Assembly (NCBI RefSeq): GCF_041154455.1
Contig: NZ_AP028664.1
Span: forward strand, 2,543,001-2,607,000
Source of the DNA: Variovorax sp. V213
GTDB lineage: Bacteria; Pseudomonadota; Gammaproteobacteria; Burkholderiales; Burkholderiaceae_C
Reading direction: 5' to 3'
DNA length: 64,000 bases
How positions within the stretch are numbered: position 1 is the stretch's first letter; every line of letters begins with the position of its first letter. The notes beneath the pieces were generated by a model. That model ran no database searches and had not been told where the DNA came from. It saw only the letters and a program-made list of their open reading frames with translations. Of this stretch, positions 25,587 through 33,534 are shown one piece after another. The position numbers and the translations under genes were made by a program.

Positions 25587-27365
25587 ATGTACCAATACAC
25601 AGAATTCGATCGCCAGTTCGTTCACCAGCGAGCCGCCCAGTTCCGGGACCAGCTCGAGCGCTGGCAAAAGGGCCGTCTCCACGAGGACGAGTTCCGCCCC
25701 CTGCGCCTGCAAAACGGCTGGTATGTCCAGCGCTACGCGCCCATGCTGCGCGTGGCCGTGCCCTACGGCGAGCTTTCGAGCCGCCAGCTGCGCGTGCTGG
25801 CCCGCATTGCCCGCGAGTACGACGAGCCCGAAGCCGAGGTCTACCGCAAGGCCATCGAAACCCAGGGCCTGCTCGGCACCCACAAGCTGCCGACCCACTA
25901 CGCCCACTTCTCGACGCGCCAGAACGTCCAGTACAACTGGATTCCGCTCGCCAAGTCGGCCGACGTGATGGACCTGCTGGCTTCGGTCGACATGCACGGC
26001 ATCCAGACCAGCGGCAACTGCATCCGCAACATCACGAGCGACGAGCGCGCCGGCATCGCTGTCGACGAAATCGCCGATCCGCGCCCATTCGCGGAAATCA
26101 TGCGCCAGTGGAGCACGCTGCACCCCGAGTTCGCGTTCCTGCCGCGCAAGTTCAAGATCGCCATCACCGGAGCCACCGAAGACCGCGCCGCCACCGGCTG
26201 GCACGACGTGGGCCTGCATGTAGTGAAAAACGAGGCCGGTGAAATCGGCTTCCGCGTGCAGGTGGGCGGCGGCATGGGCCGCACGCCCATCATCGGCACC
26301 GTGCTGCGCGAGTTCCTGCCCTGGCAGCAGATCATGAATTACCTCGAAGCGGTGATCCGGGTCTACAACCGCTATGGCCGCCGCGACAACATCTACAAGG
26401 CGCGCATCAAGATCCTGGTGAAGGCCGAAGGCCAGCGCTACATCGACGACGTCGAGGCCGAGTACAAACAGATCCTCGAGCACGACGGCGCACCGCACAC
26501 CATCACGCAGGAAGAGTACGACCGCGTGGCCGCCTCCTTCGTGCCGCCGACGCTCGCCACCCGCGTGCTGCAAAGTGCCGAGAAGACCGACGCCGAACTG
26601 CGCCACCACGCCGCCGACGACGTGCAGTTCGCGCGCTGGCTGGCGCGCAACGTCGCGCCGCACAAGAACCCCGCGCTGCGCGCCGTGACGCTCTCGTTCA
26701 AGCGCCTGAAGCAGGCGCCTGGCGATGCCTCGGCAGACCAGCTCGACACGCTGGCCGAACTGGCCGACCGCTTCTCGGCCGGCGAAGCCCGCGTCACGCA
26801 CGACCAGAACATCGTGCTGCCCTGGGTGCATGCCGAAGACCTGCATGCGCTGTGGCTCGCCGCCCGCGCGGCCGGCTTTGCCAGCGCCAACGTGCACCTG
26901 CTGACCGACATGATCGCCTGCCCCGGCGGCGACTTCTGCGCGCTGGCCAATGCCCGCTCCATCCCCATCGCCGAAGCCATCACCGAGCGCTACCAGGACC
27001 TCGACGAACTCGACGACCTGGGCGAGATCGACCTGCACATCAGCGGCTGCATCAACTCCTGCGGCCATCACCACAGCGGCCACATCGGCATCCTGGGCGT
27101 CGACAAGGACGGCAAGGAGTGGTACCAGGTCACCCTCGGCGGCTCCGACGGCTCCGCGCTCAGCGGCACGCCGCAGGCCGGCAAGGTGGTCGGCCCCTCG
27201 TTCTCGGCGGCCGAAGTGCCGGGCGTGATCGAGGCCGTGCTCACCACCTACCGGGACACCCGCGAAGGTGGCGAAACCTTCATCGACACCCTGCGCCGCG
27301 TCGGCCACGACCCGTTCAAGGCCGCCGCCAACGGTGCGCGGTTCAAGGTGGAGGAAGCAGCATGA
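25587..27365 (+). CDS. cysI: Sulfite reductase hemoprotein (nitrite/sulfite reductase family)
   Basis: Siroheme-[4Fe-4S] reductase of 592 residues that carries out the six-electron reduction of sulfite to sulfide. The four cluster/siroheme cysteines are at about residues 445 and 451 (CPGGDFC) and 488 and 492 (CINSC), in the expected C-X5-C-Xn-C-X3-C layout. The N-terminal ferredoxin-like half contains THKLPTHYAHFSTRQNVQYNWIPL and the RNITSDERAGI siroheme-contact segment. Genome context (cysH, cysD, cysN) makes sulfite the substrate. No CysJ flavoprotein is nearby, so electrons may come from ferredoxin. The ATGA at its end couples it to the DUF934 gene. Confidence 0.93.
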   Translation: MYQYTEFDRQFVHQRAAQFRDQLERWQKGRLHEDEFRPLRLQNGWYVQRYAPMLRVAVPYGELSSRQLRVLARIAREYDEPEAEVYRKAIETQGLLGTHKLPTHYAHFSTRQNVQYNWIPLAKSADVMDLLASVDMHGIQTSGNCIRNITSDERAGIAVDEIADPRPFAEIMRQWSTLHPEFAFLPRKFKIAITGATEDRAATGWHDVGLHVVKNEAGEIGFRVQVGGGMGRTPIIGTVLREFLPWQQIMNYLEAVIRVYNRYGRRDNIYKARIKILVKAEGQRYIDDVEAEYKQILEHDGAPHTITQEEYDRVAASFVPPTLATRVLQSAEKTDAELRHHAADDVQFARWLARNVAPHKNPALRAVTLSFKRLKQAPGDASADQLDTLAELADRFSAGEARVTHDQNIVLPWVHAEDLHALWLAARAAGFASANVHLLTDMIACPGGDFCALANARSIPIAEAITERYQDLDELDDLGEIDLHISGCINSCGHHHSGHIGILGVDKDGKEWYQVTLGGSDGSALSGTPQAGKVVGPSFSAAEVPGVIEAVLTTYRDTREGGETFIDTLRRVGHDPFKAAANGARFKVEEAA

Positions 27366-27757
27366 ACAGGCATCTCAACATCCTGGCCGCCGAAGAGCAT
27401 ATCGACGACGGCGACCCGAAGGTCCTGCAACTGCCGAACGATGCCGACCCGCTCGCCATCGAGGTGTGCCTGGAAGACATCGAGCGCATCGACCTGAGCT
27501 TTCCGAAGTTCACCGATGGCCGCGCCTACAGCCAGGCATTTTTGCTGCGCCGCCGCCTTGGCTTCAAGGGCGACATCCGCGCCACCGGCGACGTGCTGAT
27601 CGACCAGCTGGTACAGATGGAACGCACCGGCTTCTCCAGCGCCGTGCTCAAGGAAGGCGTGGACGCCACCGACGCGCAGCGCCAGTTCGATCGTTTTTCC
27701 GCCTTTTACCAGGGCGATGCGGTGAAGACCGCGCCGCACTTCGCGACCGGCGCCTGA
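27362..27757 (+). CDS. DUF934 family protein, sulfate-assimilation accessory
   Basis: Protein of 131 residues of the DUF934 family, which is almost always found between cysI and cysH in proteobacteria and whose biochemical role is not settled. Seen: the conserved IDLSFPKFTDGRAYSQAFLLRRRLGFKGDIRATGDVLIDQLVQMERTGF block. No cofactor-binding motif is evident. The ATG overlaps the cysI stop and the stop lies 21 bp before cysH, so it is co-expressed with the reductases. A scaffold or electron-transfer helper role is inference from context. Confidence 0.88.
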   Translation: MNRHLNILAAEEHIDDGDPKVLQLPNDADPLAIEVCLEDIERIDLSFPKFTDGRAYSQAFLLRRRLGFKGDIRATGDVLIDQLVQMERTGFSSAVLKEGVDATDAQRQFDRFSAFYQGDAVKTAPHFATGA

Positions 27758-27778
27758 GCCCGCTTGGAAACCTTAGAC

Positions 27779-28399
27779 ATGAGCATCGACCTCGCACGCA
27801 TCAACGCCGAACTCGGCCGCAACTCGGAGGGCCTGGTGGACTGGGCGATCGGCCTGGGCCAACCCGCGATCATCACCACCAATTTCCGCCCTTTCGAGGC
27901 CGTGATCCTGCACATGGTCACGCGCGCAAAGCGGGATGTTCCCGTGGTCTGGATGGACAACGGCTACAACACCGAGGCCACCTACCGTTTTGCCGACGAG
28001 GTGACGAAGCTGCTGGGCCTGGATCTGCACATCTATCTGCCGCGCCGTTCGCGTGCGCATCGCGAAGCGGTGGATGGCCCGACACCGGCGCTCGACGATC
28101 CGCGCCATGCCGCTTTCACGGAAGAAGTGAAGCTGGAGCCTTTTGCCCGCGCGCTGCGCGAGACGGCACCGAAGGTCTGGTTCACCGCGCTTCGGGCCAC
28201 CGATACGGCCGTGCGCGCGCAGATGGACCCGGTCAGCGTCAATCCGGATGGCCTGATCAAGGTCGCGCCGCTCCTGCACTGGTCGTCCAAGGAGCTGTAC
28301 GCCTACTGCGAGGCGCATGGTCTGCCCAACAACTTCGACTACGTGGACCCGACCAAGGGCGAAGACAACCGCGAGTGCGGATTGCATCTTGCGCATTGA
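27779..28399 (+). CDS. cysH: Phosphoadenylyl/adenylyl-sulfate reductase CysH, short form
   Basis: Thiol-dependent reductase that converts PAPS or APS to sulfite. 206 residues, shorter than the usual 230-245. The C-terminal catalytic cysteine motif RECGLH is present. The paired CC and CxxC cysteines that bind the [4Fe-4S] cluster of APS-type enzymes are missing: the equivalent segment reads FTEEVKLEPFARAL, and the C-terminal insert between FDYVDPT and RECGLH is nearly absent. By cysteine content it is E. coli-like (PAPS-type), yet no cysC appears in the window. A TTG five codons upstream could also start it; the ATG at 27779 has a GGAAA ahead of it. Confidence 0.85.
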   Translation: MSIDLARINAELGRNSEGLVDWAIGLGQPAIITTNFRPFEAVILHMVTRAKRDVPVVWMDNGYNTEATYRFADEVTKLLGLDLHIYLPRRSRAHREAVDGPTPALDDPRHAAFTEEVKLEPFARALRETAPKVWFTALRATDTAVRAQMDPVSVNPDGLIKVAPLLHWSSKELYAYCEAHGLPNNFDYVDPTKGEDNRECGLHLAH

Positions 28400-28442
28400 G
28401 CGCCAACGCCGCACCGAATCCCCGTATTCAGCACCCCATCCG

Positions 28443-29396
28443 ATGAACGCCCGTACCGAAACCGAACTGCTGGTGCCGCCCATGCACTCTCCTGCGCACC
28501 TGTCCAACACCCACCTCGACGCGCTCGAGGAAGAAACCATCTTCATCCTGCGCGAAGTGGCAGCCGCCTTCGAGCGCCCCACCCTGCTGTTCTCTGGCGG
28601 CAAGGATTCGCTGGTGCTCTTGAAGTGCGCCGAAAAGGCTTTTGGCGCGGGCCGCATTCCGTATCCGCTCTTGATGATCGACACGGGCCACAACTTCCCT
28701 GAAGTGACGGCCTACCGCGACCAGCGCGCGACGGAACTCGGCGCCAAGCTCATCGTGCGCAGCGTCGAGGATTCCATGGCGCGCGGCACCGTGCGCCTTG
28801 CGCATCCCGGCGAGTCGCGCAACGCGCACCAGTCGGTCACGCTGCTGGAGGCCATCGAAGAATTCCGCTTCGACGCGCTGATTGGCGGCGCCCGCCGCGA
28901 CGAAGAAAAGGCGCGCGCCAAGGAACGCATCTTTTCGCACCGCGACAGCTTCGGCCAATGGCAGCCCAAGGACCAGCGCCCCGAACTGTGGACGCTGTTC
29001 AACACGCGCCTGGCTCCGGGCGAACACTTCCGCGTGTTCCCGATCTCGAACTGGACCGAACTCGACGTGTGGCAATACATCGAGCGCGAGCACGTCGGCC
29101 TGCCGTCGATCTACTACACGCACAAGCGCGAGGTGGTCGAACGCCGCGGCCTGCTGGTGCCGGTGACTGAATTGACTCCTGCACGCGATGGCGAAACGGT
29201 GCAGGTGCGCGACGTGCGCTTTCGCACCGTGGGCGACATCACGACCACCTGCCCGGTCGAAAGTCTGGCGGCCGATGCGGGCGACGTGGTGCTCGAAACC
29301 CTGTCGGTCGACGTGAGCGAACGCGGCGCGACCCGGATGGACGACATGACCTCCGAAGCATCCATGGAAAAACGCAAGAAAGACGGTTACTTCTGA
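28443..29396 (+). CDS. cysD: Sulfate adenylyltransferase subunit 2 (ATP sulfurylase small subunit)
   Basis: Catalytic subunit of heterodimeric ATP sulfurylase, 317 residues. It activates sulfate with ATP to APS, driven by GTP hydrolysis on CysN. The PP-loop SGGKDSLV begins at Ser51. The RVFPISNWTELDVWQYIEREHVGLPSIYYTHKREV block and the C-terminal SERGATRMDDMTSEASMEKRKKDGYF signature are both intact. I chose the ATG at 28443 to match the family's N-terminus. Its stop overlaps the cysN start (TGATG). Confidence 0.95.
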   Translation: MNARTETELLVPPMHSPAHLSNTHLDALEEETIFILREVAAAFERPTLLFSGGKDSLVLLKCAEKAFGAGRIPYPLLMIDTGHNFPEVTAYRDQRATELGAKLIVRSVEDSMARGTVRLAHPGESRNAHQSVTLLEAIEEFRFDALIGGARRDEEKARAKERIFSHRDSFGQWQPKDQRPELWTLFNTRLAPGEHFRVFPISNWTELDVWQYIEREHVGLPSIYYTHKREVVERRGLLVPVTELTPARDGETVQVRDVRFRTVGDITTTCPVESLAADAGDVVLETLSVDVSERGATRMDDMTSEASMEKRKKDGYF

Positions 29397-30736
29397 TGAG
29401 CGCGACGACCACTGCAACCCCCGTTACCGCCGACATTCACGGCGACACCGGCACCGCCCTGCGCTTCATCACCTGCGGCTCGGTGGACGACGGCAAGAGC
29501 ACGCTGATCGGCCGCCTGCTGGTCGACAGCAAGACCGTGCTGCAGGACCAGCTCGCCGGCGTGCAGCGCGGCGGCGAAACCGACCTCGCCCTGCTGACCG
29601 ACGGCCTCTCGGCCGAGCGCGAACAGGGCATCACGATCGACGTGGCCTACCGCTACTTCTCGACCGCCAGGCGCAAGTTCATCATCGGCGATGCGCCGGG
29701 GCACGAGCAGTACACCCGCAACATGGTCACGGCCGCTTCGGCCGCCGACGCCGCCGTGGTGCTGGTCGACGCGACCAAGCTGGCCTGGGCCGCCGAAGTG
29801 GAAGACGGCACCGTGGTCAAGCGCGAGCTGCTGCCGCAGACCCGCCGCCACACGCTGCTCGCTCATCTTCTGCGCGTGCAGTCGATCGTGTTCGCGGTCA
29901 ACAAGCTCGACGCCATCGACGACGCCGGCCTCGCCTTCGAGCGCATCTCGACCGCGCTGAATGCCTTTGCCGAAGCGGCCGGCGTGCAGGTTGCGGCCAT
30001 CGTGCCGATCTCCGCCCTCAAGGGCTGGAACGTGGCCACGCGCCACGCCGACTGGGTCGGCTACGAAGGCCCGAGCCTGCTCGAGTTGCTCGAAGACCTG
30101 CCGGTCACCGAGCAGGACGAGGCCGTGCCCTTCGCCTTTCCGGTGCAGTGGGTCGAGAAGTTCTCGGCCTCGGCCGACACCTCGCAGGGCCGCCGCGTCT
30201 TCTGGGGCCGCGTGGCCTCGGGCCATGTGGAGCCCGGCCAGCGCGTGACCGTGCTGCCGAGCAACCAGACCGCCACCGTCGCGCAGGTGCTGAGCCACAC
30301 GCGCCAGCCGAATACGGTGCATGCGGGCCACAGCGCGGGCATCGTGCTCGACCGCGAGGTGGACGTGTCCCGCGGCGACTGGCTGCTGGCGCCGGGCTCC
30401 TTCGAGCCGGTGCGCGAGATCACCGCCACCGTGGCCTGGCTCGACGACGAGCCGCTGGTGGCGGGCCGCGTCTACTGGGCGCTGCAGGGCCACCGCTGGG
30501 TCAAGGCCAAGGTGGCGCGCATCGTCGATCGCGTGAACATCACGACGCTCGAATCGGAGCCCGCGACGCAGCTGGAAGCCAATTCCATCGGCGACGTGGT
30601 GCTGGCGCTGCAGCAGCCGCTGGCCGTGCTGCCCTTCACGCAATCGCGTGCATTGGGCTCGCTGGTACTGGTCGATACGGCCACCCACAAGACCGCTGCG
30701 GCCGTGCTCGTGCAGCCCGCCGCCACAAAGGCCTAA
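29396..30736 (+). CDS. cysN: Sulfate adenylyltransferase subunit 1 (GTPase), CysN without fused APS kinase
   Basis: EF-Tu-like GTPase subunit of ATP sulfurylase, 446 residues. P-loop GSVDDGKS starts near residue 28; G3 is DAPGHEQYTRNMVTAAS and G4 is NKLD. Beta-barrel domains follow (ETTVAQVLSHTR-type TATVAQVLSHTRQPNTVHAG). Length shows it is CysN alone, not a CysNC fusion with APS kinase. It overlaps cysD by one base and ends 43 bp before the ferredoxin gene. That gap carries a short GGGG-TTTT-CCCC dyad and a CCTAAAAT that could serve as a -10 for the downstream pair. Confidence 0.95.
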   Translation: MSATTTATPVTADIHGDTGTALRFITCGSVDDGKSTLIGRLLVDSKTVLQDQLAGVQRGGETDLALLTDGLSAEREQGITIDVAYRYFSTARRKFIIGDAPGHEQYTRNMVTAASAADAAVVLVDATKLAWAAEVEDGTVVKRELLPQTRRHTLLAHLLRVQSIVFAVNKLDAIDDAGLAFERISTALNAFAEAAGVQVAAIVPISALKGWNVATRHADWVGYEGPSLLELLEDLPVTEQDEAVPFAFPVQWVEKFSASADTSQGRRVFWGRVASGHVEPGQRVTVLPSNQTATVAQVLSHTRQPNTVHAGHSAGIVLDREVDVSRGDWLLAPGSFEPVREITATVAWLDDEPLVAGRVYWALQGHRWVKAKVARIVDRVNITTLESEPATQLEANSIGDVVLALQQPLAVLPFTQSRALGSLVLVDTATHKTAAAVLVQPAATKA

Positions 30737-30779
30737 AATCTGGGGTTTTCCCCGACCTCACACTGACGTTAGAAGACAA

Positions 30780-31109
30780 ATGACCCACGTCGTCTCCGAA
30801 GCCTGCATCCGCTGCAAATACACCGACTGCGTGGACGTATGCCCCGTGGATTGCTTCCGCGAAGGCCCCAATATGCTGGTGATCGACCCGGACGAGTGCA
30901 TCGACTGCGCGGTCTGCATTCCCGAATGCCCGGTCAATGCAATCTACGCTGAAGAAGATCTTCCGGCCAACCAGATCGCCTTCATCAAGCTCAATGCCGA
31001 GCTCGCGCTGGCCGATGGCTGGAAGAGCATCACCAAGCGCAAGCCGGCCCTCCCCGACGCCGAAGAGTGGAAAGACAAGACCGACAAGATCGGGGAGTTG
31101 GTGCGCTGA
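30780..31109 (+). CDS. fdxA: 7Fe ferredoxin FdxA
   Basis: Ferredoxin of 109 residues with one [3Fe-4S] and one [4Fe-4S] cluster. Cluster ligands are CIRCKYTDCVDVCPVDC (Cys 9 to 25) and CIDCAVCIPECP (around 40-51). The C-terminal extension with WKSITKRKPALPDAEEWKD is typical of the proteobacterial FdxA type. It follows the sulfate-activation genes and is directly followed by a ferredoxin-NADP reductase, so the pair may pass electrons from NADPH to CysI or to other reductases. Confidence 0.95.
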   Translation: MTHVVSEACIRCKYTDCVDVCPVDCFREGPNMLVIDPDECIDCAVCIPECPVNAIYAEEDLPANQIAFIKLNAELALADGWKSITKRKPALPDAEEWKDKTDKIGELVR

Positions 31110-32143
31110 GCACGCCAGCCGATCCGATCGAGACCGACGCCCTCATCATCGGCGCCGGACCGGTCGGGCTGTTCCAGGCCTTCCAGCTCGGCCTGCTCGA
31201 GATCTCCTGCCACATCGTCGATGCACTGCCCGCCGCGGGCGGCCAGTGCGTGGCGCTCTATGGCGACAAGCCGATCTACGACATTCCCGGCACACCGGTC
31301 ACCAGCGGACGTGGCCTTGCGCAATCGCTGCTGGAGCAGGTGGCGCCGTTCAAGCCGCAGTTTCATTTTGGCGAGCAGGTGGCCACCCTCGCCCGGCAAG
31401 CCGATGACCGCCTGCTGCTGACCACCTCCGCCGGCACGGCCTTCCTGGCCAAGACGGTGTTTATCGCAGCCGGCGTCGGCGCCTTCGTGCCCAAGCGCAT
31501 CGCGGTCGAGGGCATCGCGCAATTCGAAGGCACTTCGCTTTTCTATCACCCCGATTCGCTGGACCGTTTTGCGGGTCAGACGGTGGTGGTGAACGGGGGC
31601 GACGATGTCGCACTCGAAACCGCTGTTGCGCTCACGACCATCGCAAAGCAGGTCACGCTGGTCCACCGGCGCGACGGCTTCCAGGCCGATGAGGCGAATA
31701 TCGCTGCGATGCGCGCCCTCGCGGCCGCGGGCAAGCTGGCCTTCAAGGTCGGCCAGCCCACCGGTTTCGACGGCAAGCAACTGCAGATCACCACGCCCGA
31801 CGCAACGACGGTCGACCTGCCGCTCGATGTGCTGATCGCCTGCCTGGGCATTTCCCCGCGCCTCGGCCCGATTGCCGATTGGGGACTGGAACTCGAGCGC
31901 AAGCAGGTGCCGGTCGACACCGAGAAGTACGAAACCCGCGAGCGGGGCGTGTTCGCGGTGGGCGACATCAACACCTACCCGGGCAAGAAGAAGCTCATCG
32001 TCTGCGGCTTCCACGAGGCCACGCTGGCCGCCTGGGGCGCCACCGCCATCGTGTTCCCCGGCAAGGCCGTGCCGCTGCAGTACACGACCACCAGCACGCG
32101 GCTGCACGAGCTGCTGGGTGTGGCTGGCACTACTTCGCGCTAG
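31106..32143 (+). CDS. Ferredoxin-NADP(+) reductase, thioredoxin-reductase-like type
   Basis: Flavoprotein of about 345 residues that exchanges electrons between NADP(H) and ferredoxin. FAD motif IIGAGPVGLFQAFQLG is at the N-terminus; the pyridine-nucleotide region VVVNGGDDVALETAVAL is near the middle; the closing GVFAVGDINTYPGKKKLIVCGFHEATLAAW block is typical of this TrxR-like group. The redox CxxC of thioredoxin reductases is absent. No ATG exists. A CTG at 31106 overlaps the fdxA stop as CTGA and has GGGGAG 9 bp upstream; a GTG at 31067 would give 358 residues but has a poor ribosome site and overlaps fdxA by 43 bp. I favour the CTG. Confidence 0.87.
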   Translation: MSTPADPIETDALIIGAGPVGLFQAFQLGLLEISCHIVDALPAAGGQCVALYGDKPIYDIPGTPVTSGRGLAQSLLEQVAPFKPQFHFGEQVATLARQADDRLLLTTSAGTAFLAKTVFIAAGVGAFVPKRIAVEGIAQFEGTSLFYHPDSLDRFAGQTVVVNGGDDVALETAVALTTIAKQVTLVHRRDGFQADEANIAAMRALAAAGKLAFKVGQPTGFDGKQLQITTPDATTVDLPLDVLIACLGISPRLGPIADWGLELERKQVPVDTEKYETRERGVFAVGDINTYPGKKKLIVCGFHEATLAAWGATAIVFPGKAVPLQYTTTSTRLHELLGVAGTTSR

Positions 32144-33434
32144 GCAGCAGAGCCCGGTACTCGCCGATGAAGCTGCCGATGGCGGCGACGAAGCGGTCGA
32201 TGTCCGCGTCCGACAAGGGCAGCGACAGCACGACGAAACCGCGCGGCGAAGCGTAGATGCCCTGGCCCAGCAGGTGGAAGAACAGCAGTTGCCGCAAGCG
32301 CCCGTCGACCACTGCCAGATCGTCCGCGCGCCGCACCTCTCCCCCCACGAAATGCGCATTCATCAGCGAGCCGACACCGGTGAACTGCATGGCCACGCCT
32401 TCCTTCGCGCACAGCGCATTGAGCCGCGCCCGCATCGCCTCGCCACGCTCGGCCAGGACGCCCGCCGCCTGGGGCGTGAACAGCTTCGTGAGGCCCGCGT
32501 ACCCGGCCGCCATGGTCATCACGTTGTTGTTGAAGGTGCCCGAGTGCGAGAGCGCGCCGGTGCGCGGATCGAACTGCGCCATCACGTCCGCCCGCCCGCC
32601 GAAGGCGCCGAAGGACATGCCGCCGCCGATGTACTTGCCCAGCGTGGTGAGGTCCGACCGGATGCCGAGCTTGTTGGCGAGGCCCTGCGGCGCAAGGCGC
32701 GAGGTCATGACCTCGTCGAAGACCAGCAGTGCGCCGGTCTGCGTGGCACCATCGCGGAGCGACTGCAGGAAGTCCAGGCGCCCCGGAATGCAGCCGCTCG
32801 CGCCCTGCATCGGTTCGACGAGGATCGCGGCGATCTCCGGCCCATGCTTGGCGATCTGCTCGCTCGCGGCCTGCGCGTCGTTGTAGGGCAGCACCAGGAA
32901 GTCGAAGGGCACAGTCGTCAACAGAGGCTTGGCACCGAAGCCCAGCACGCCGCCGTGATAGCCGCCCGAGAACACCACGATCTTTCGCCTCCCCGTGAAG
33001 TGCAGCGCGGCCGTGAGCGCCATCAGGTTGGCCTCGGTGCCCGAGTTGGTGAAGCGCAATTGCTCGATCTGCGGAAAGCGCTCGCAGATCGTCTTCGCGA
33101 GCCGTCCTTCGAGCAGGTTGTGGCCCGTGAGGTTGATGCCGCCCTGCATCGCCTCCATGACCGCATCGCGGATCTCGGGCGCCGAGTGGCCGTAGACGCC
33201 GGCCGTGTACTCGGCGATGAAGTCCGCATAGCGGCGGCCGTCGGCATCCCAGAGCGCAGCGCCCTCGCCCTTGGCAATGGTGAGCGGAAACGGCGCGTAG
33301 AAAAGCACCGAGCGGCTGTTGGCGCCGGGCATGTAGCGCGCCTGCTCCTCGAACTGGCGCCGGCTCGCGGGGTTGCCGTCAGTGAAGCGTTGATACGCCT
33401 GGGCGAGGGCTTGGTCGATTGCGGCGTCGGTCAT
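32130..33434 (-). CDS. Class III aminotransferase, probable beta-phenylalanine aminotransferase
   Basis: PLP-dependent enzyme of 434 residues. It closely matches, from memory, the characterised Variovorax paradoxus (S)-beta-phenylalanine:2-oxoglutarate aminotransferase: same length, Arg41 (ANSRSVLFY) and Arg398 (ASPRGF) for the substrate carboxylates, and the PLP lysine Lys267 (TTLGKYIGGG). Also seen: FTNSGTEANLMAL for the phosphate cup and VFDEVMTSRL with the PLP-ring Asp. Annotation tools often call this group glutamate-1-semialdehyde aminomutase-like. The ATG at MTDAAIDQ matches the characterised length. It ends 14 bp inside the reductase gene (convergent) and is divergent from a TetR regulator across a perfect palindrome. 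Confidence 0.9.
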   Translation of the reverse strand: MTDAAIDQALAQAYQRFTDGNPASRRQFEEQARYMPGANSRSVLFYAPFPLTIAKGEGAALWDADGRRYADFIAEYTAGVYGHSAPEIRDAVMEAMQGGINLTGHNLLEGRLAKTICERFPQIEQLRFTNSGTEANLMALTAALHFTGRRKIVVFSGGYHGGVLGFGAKPLLTTVPFDFLVLPYNDAQAASEQIAKHGPEIAAILVEPMQGASGCIPGRLDFLQSLRDGATQTGALLVFDEVMTSRLAPQGLANKLGIRSDLTTLGKYIGGGMSFGAFGGRADVMAQFDPRTGALSHSGTFNNNVMTMAAGYAGLTKLFTPQAAGVLAERGEAMRARLNALCAKEGVAMQFTGVGSLMNAHFVGGEVRRADDLAVVDGRLRQLLFFHLLGQGIYASPRGFVVLSLPLSDADIDRFVAAIGSFIGEYRALLPSAK

Positions 33435-33477
33435 GGACGGGTCCTTGGAAAGGGAGGCGAACCGGCTTTCTGGCTCG

Positions 33478-33502
33478 ATTAATTGATCAGTGATCAATTA
33501 AT
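33478..33502. promoter_or_regulatory. Perfect palindromic operator between aminotransferase and tetR
   Basis: Two 12-bp arms, ATTAATTGATCA and TGATCAATTAAT, flank a single G. The dyad lies 43 bp upstream of the aminotransferase start and 32 bp upstream of the TetR start, in an AT-rich island of an otherwise GC-rich region. This is what a TetR-family dimer site looks like; the adjacent regulator is the obvious binder and would control both genes. Confidence 0.75.
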
Positions 33503-33534
33503 ATTATTTATACAATCAATTTCACCGCCGCACA

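Noticed and set aside
32130..33434. Naming the aminotransferase glutamate-1-semialdehyde aminomutase (hemL)
   Set aside because: Arg41, Arg398 and overall length match beta-phenylalanine aminotransferase, and a dedicated TetR regulator does not fit a haem housekeeping gene.
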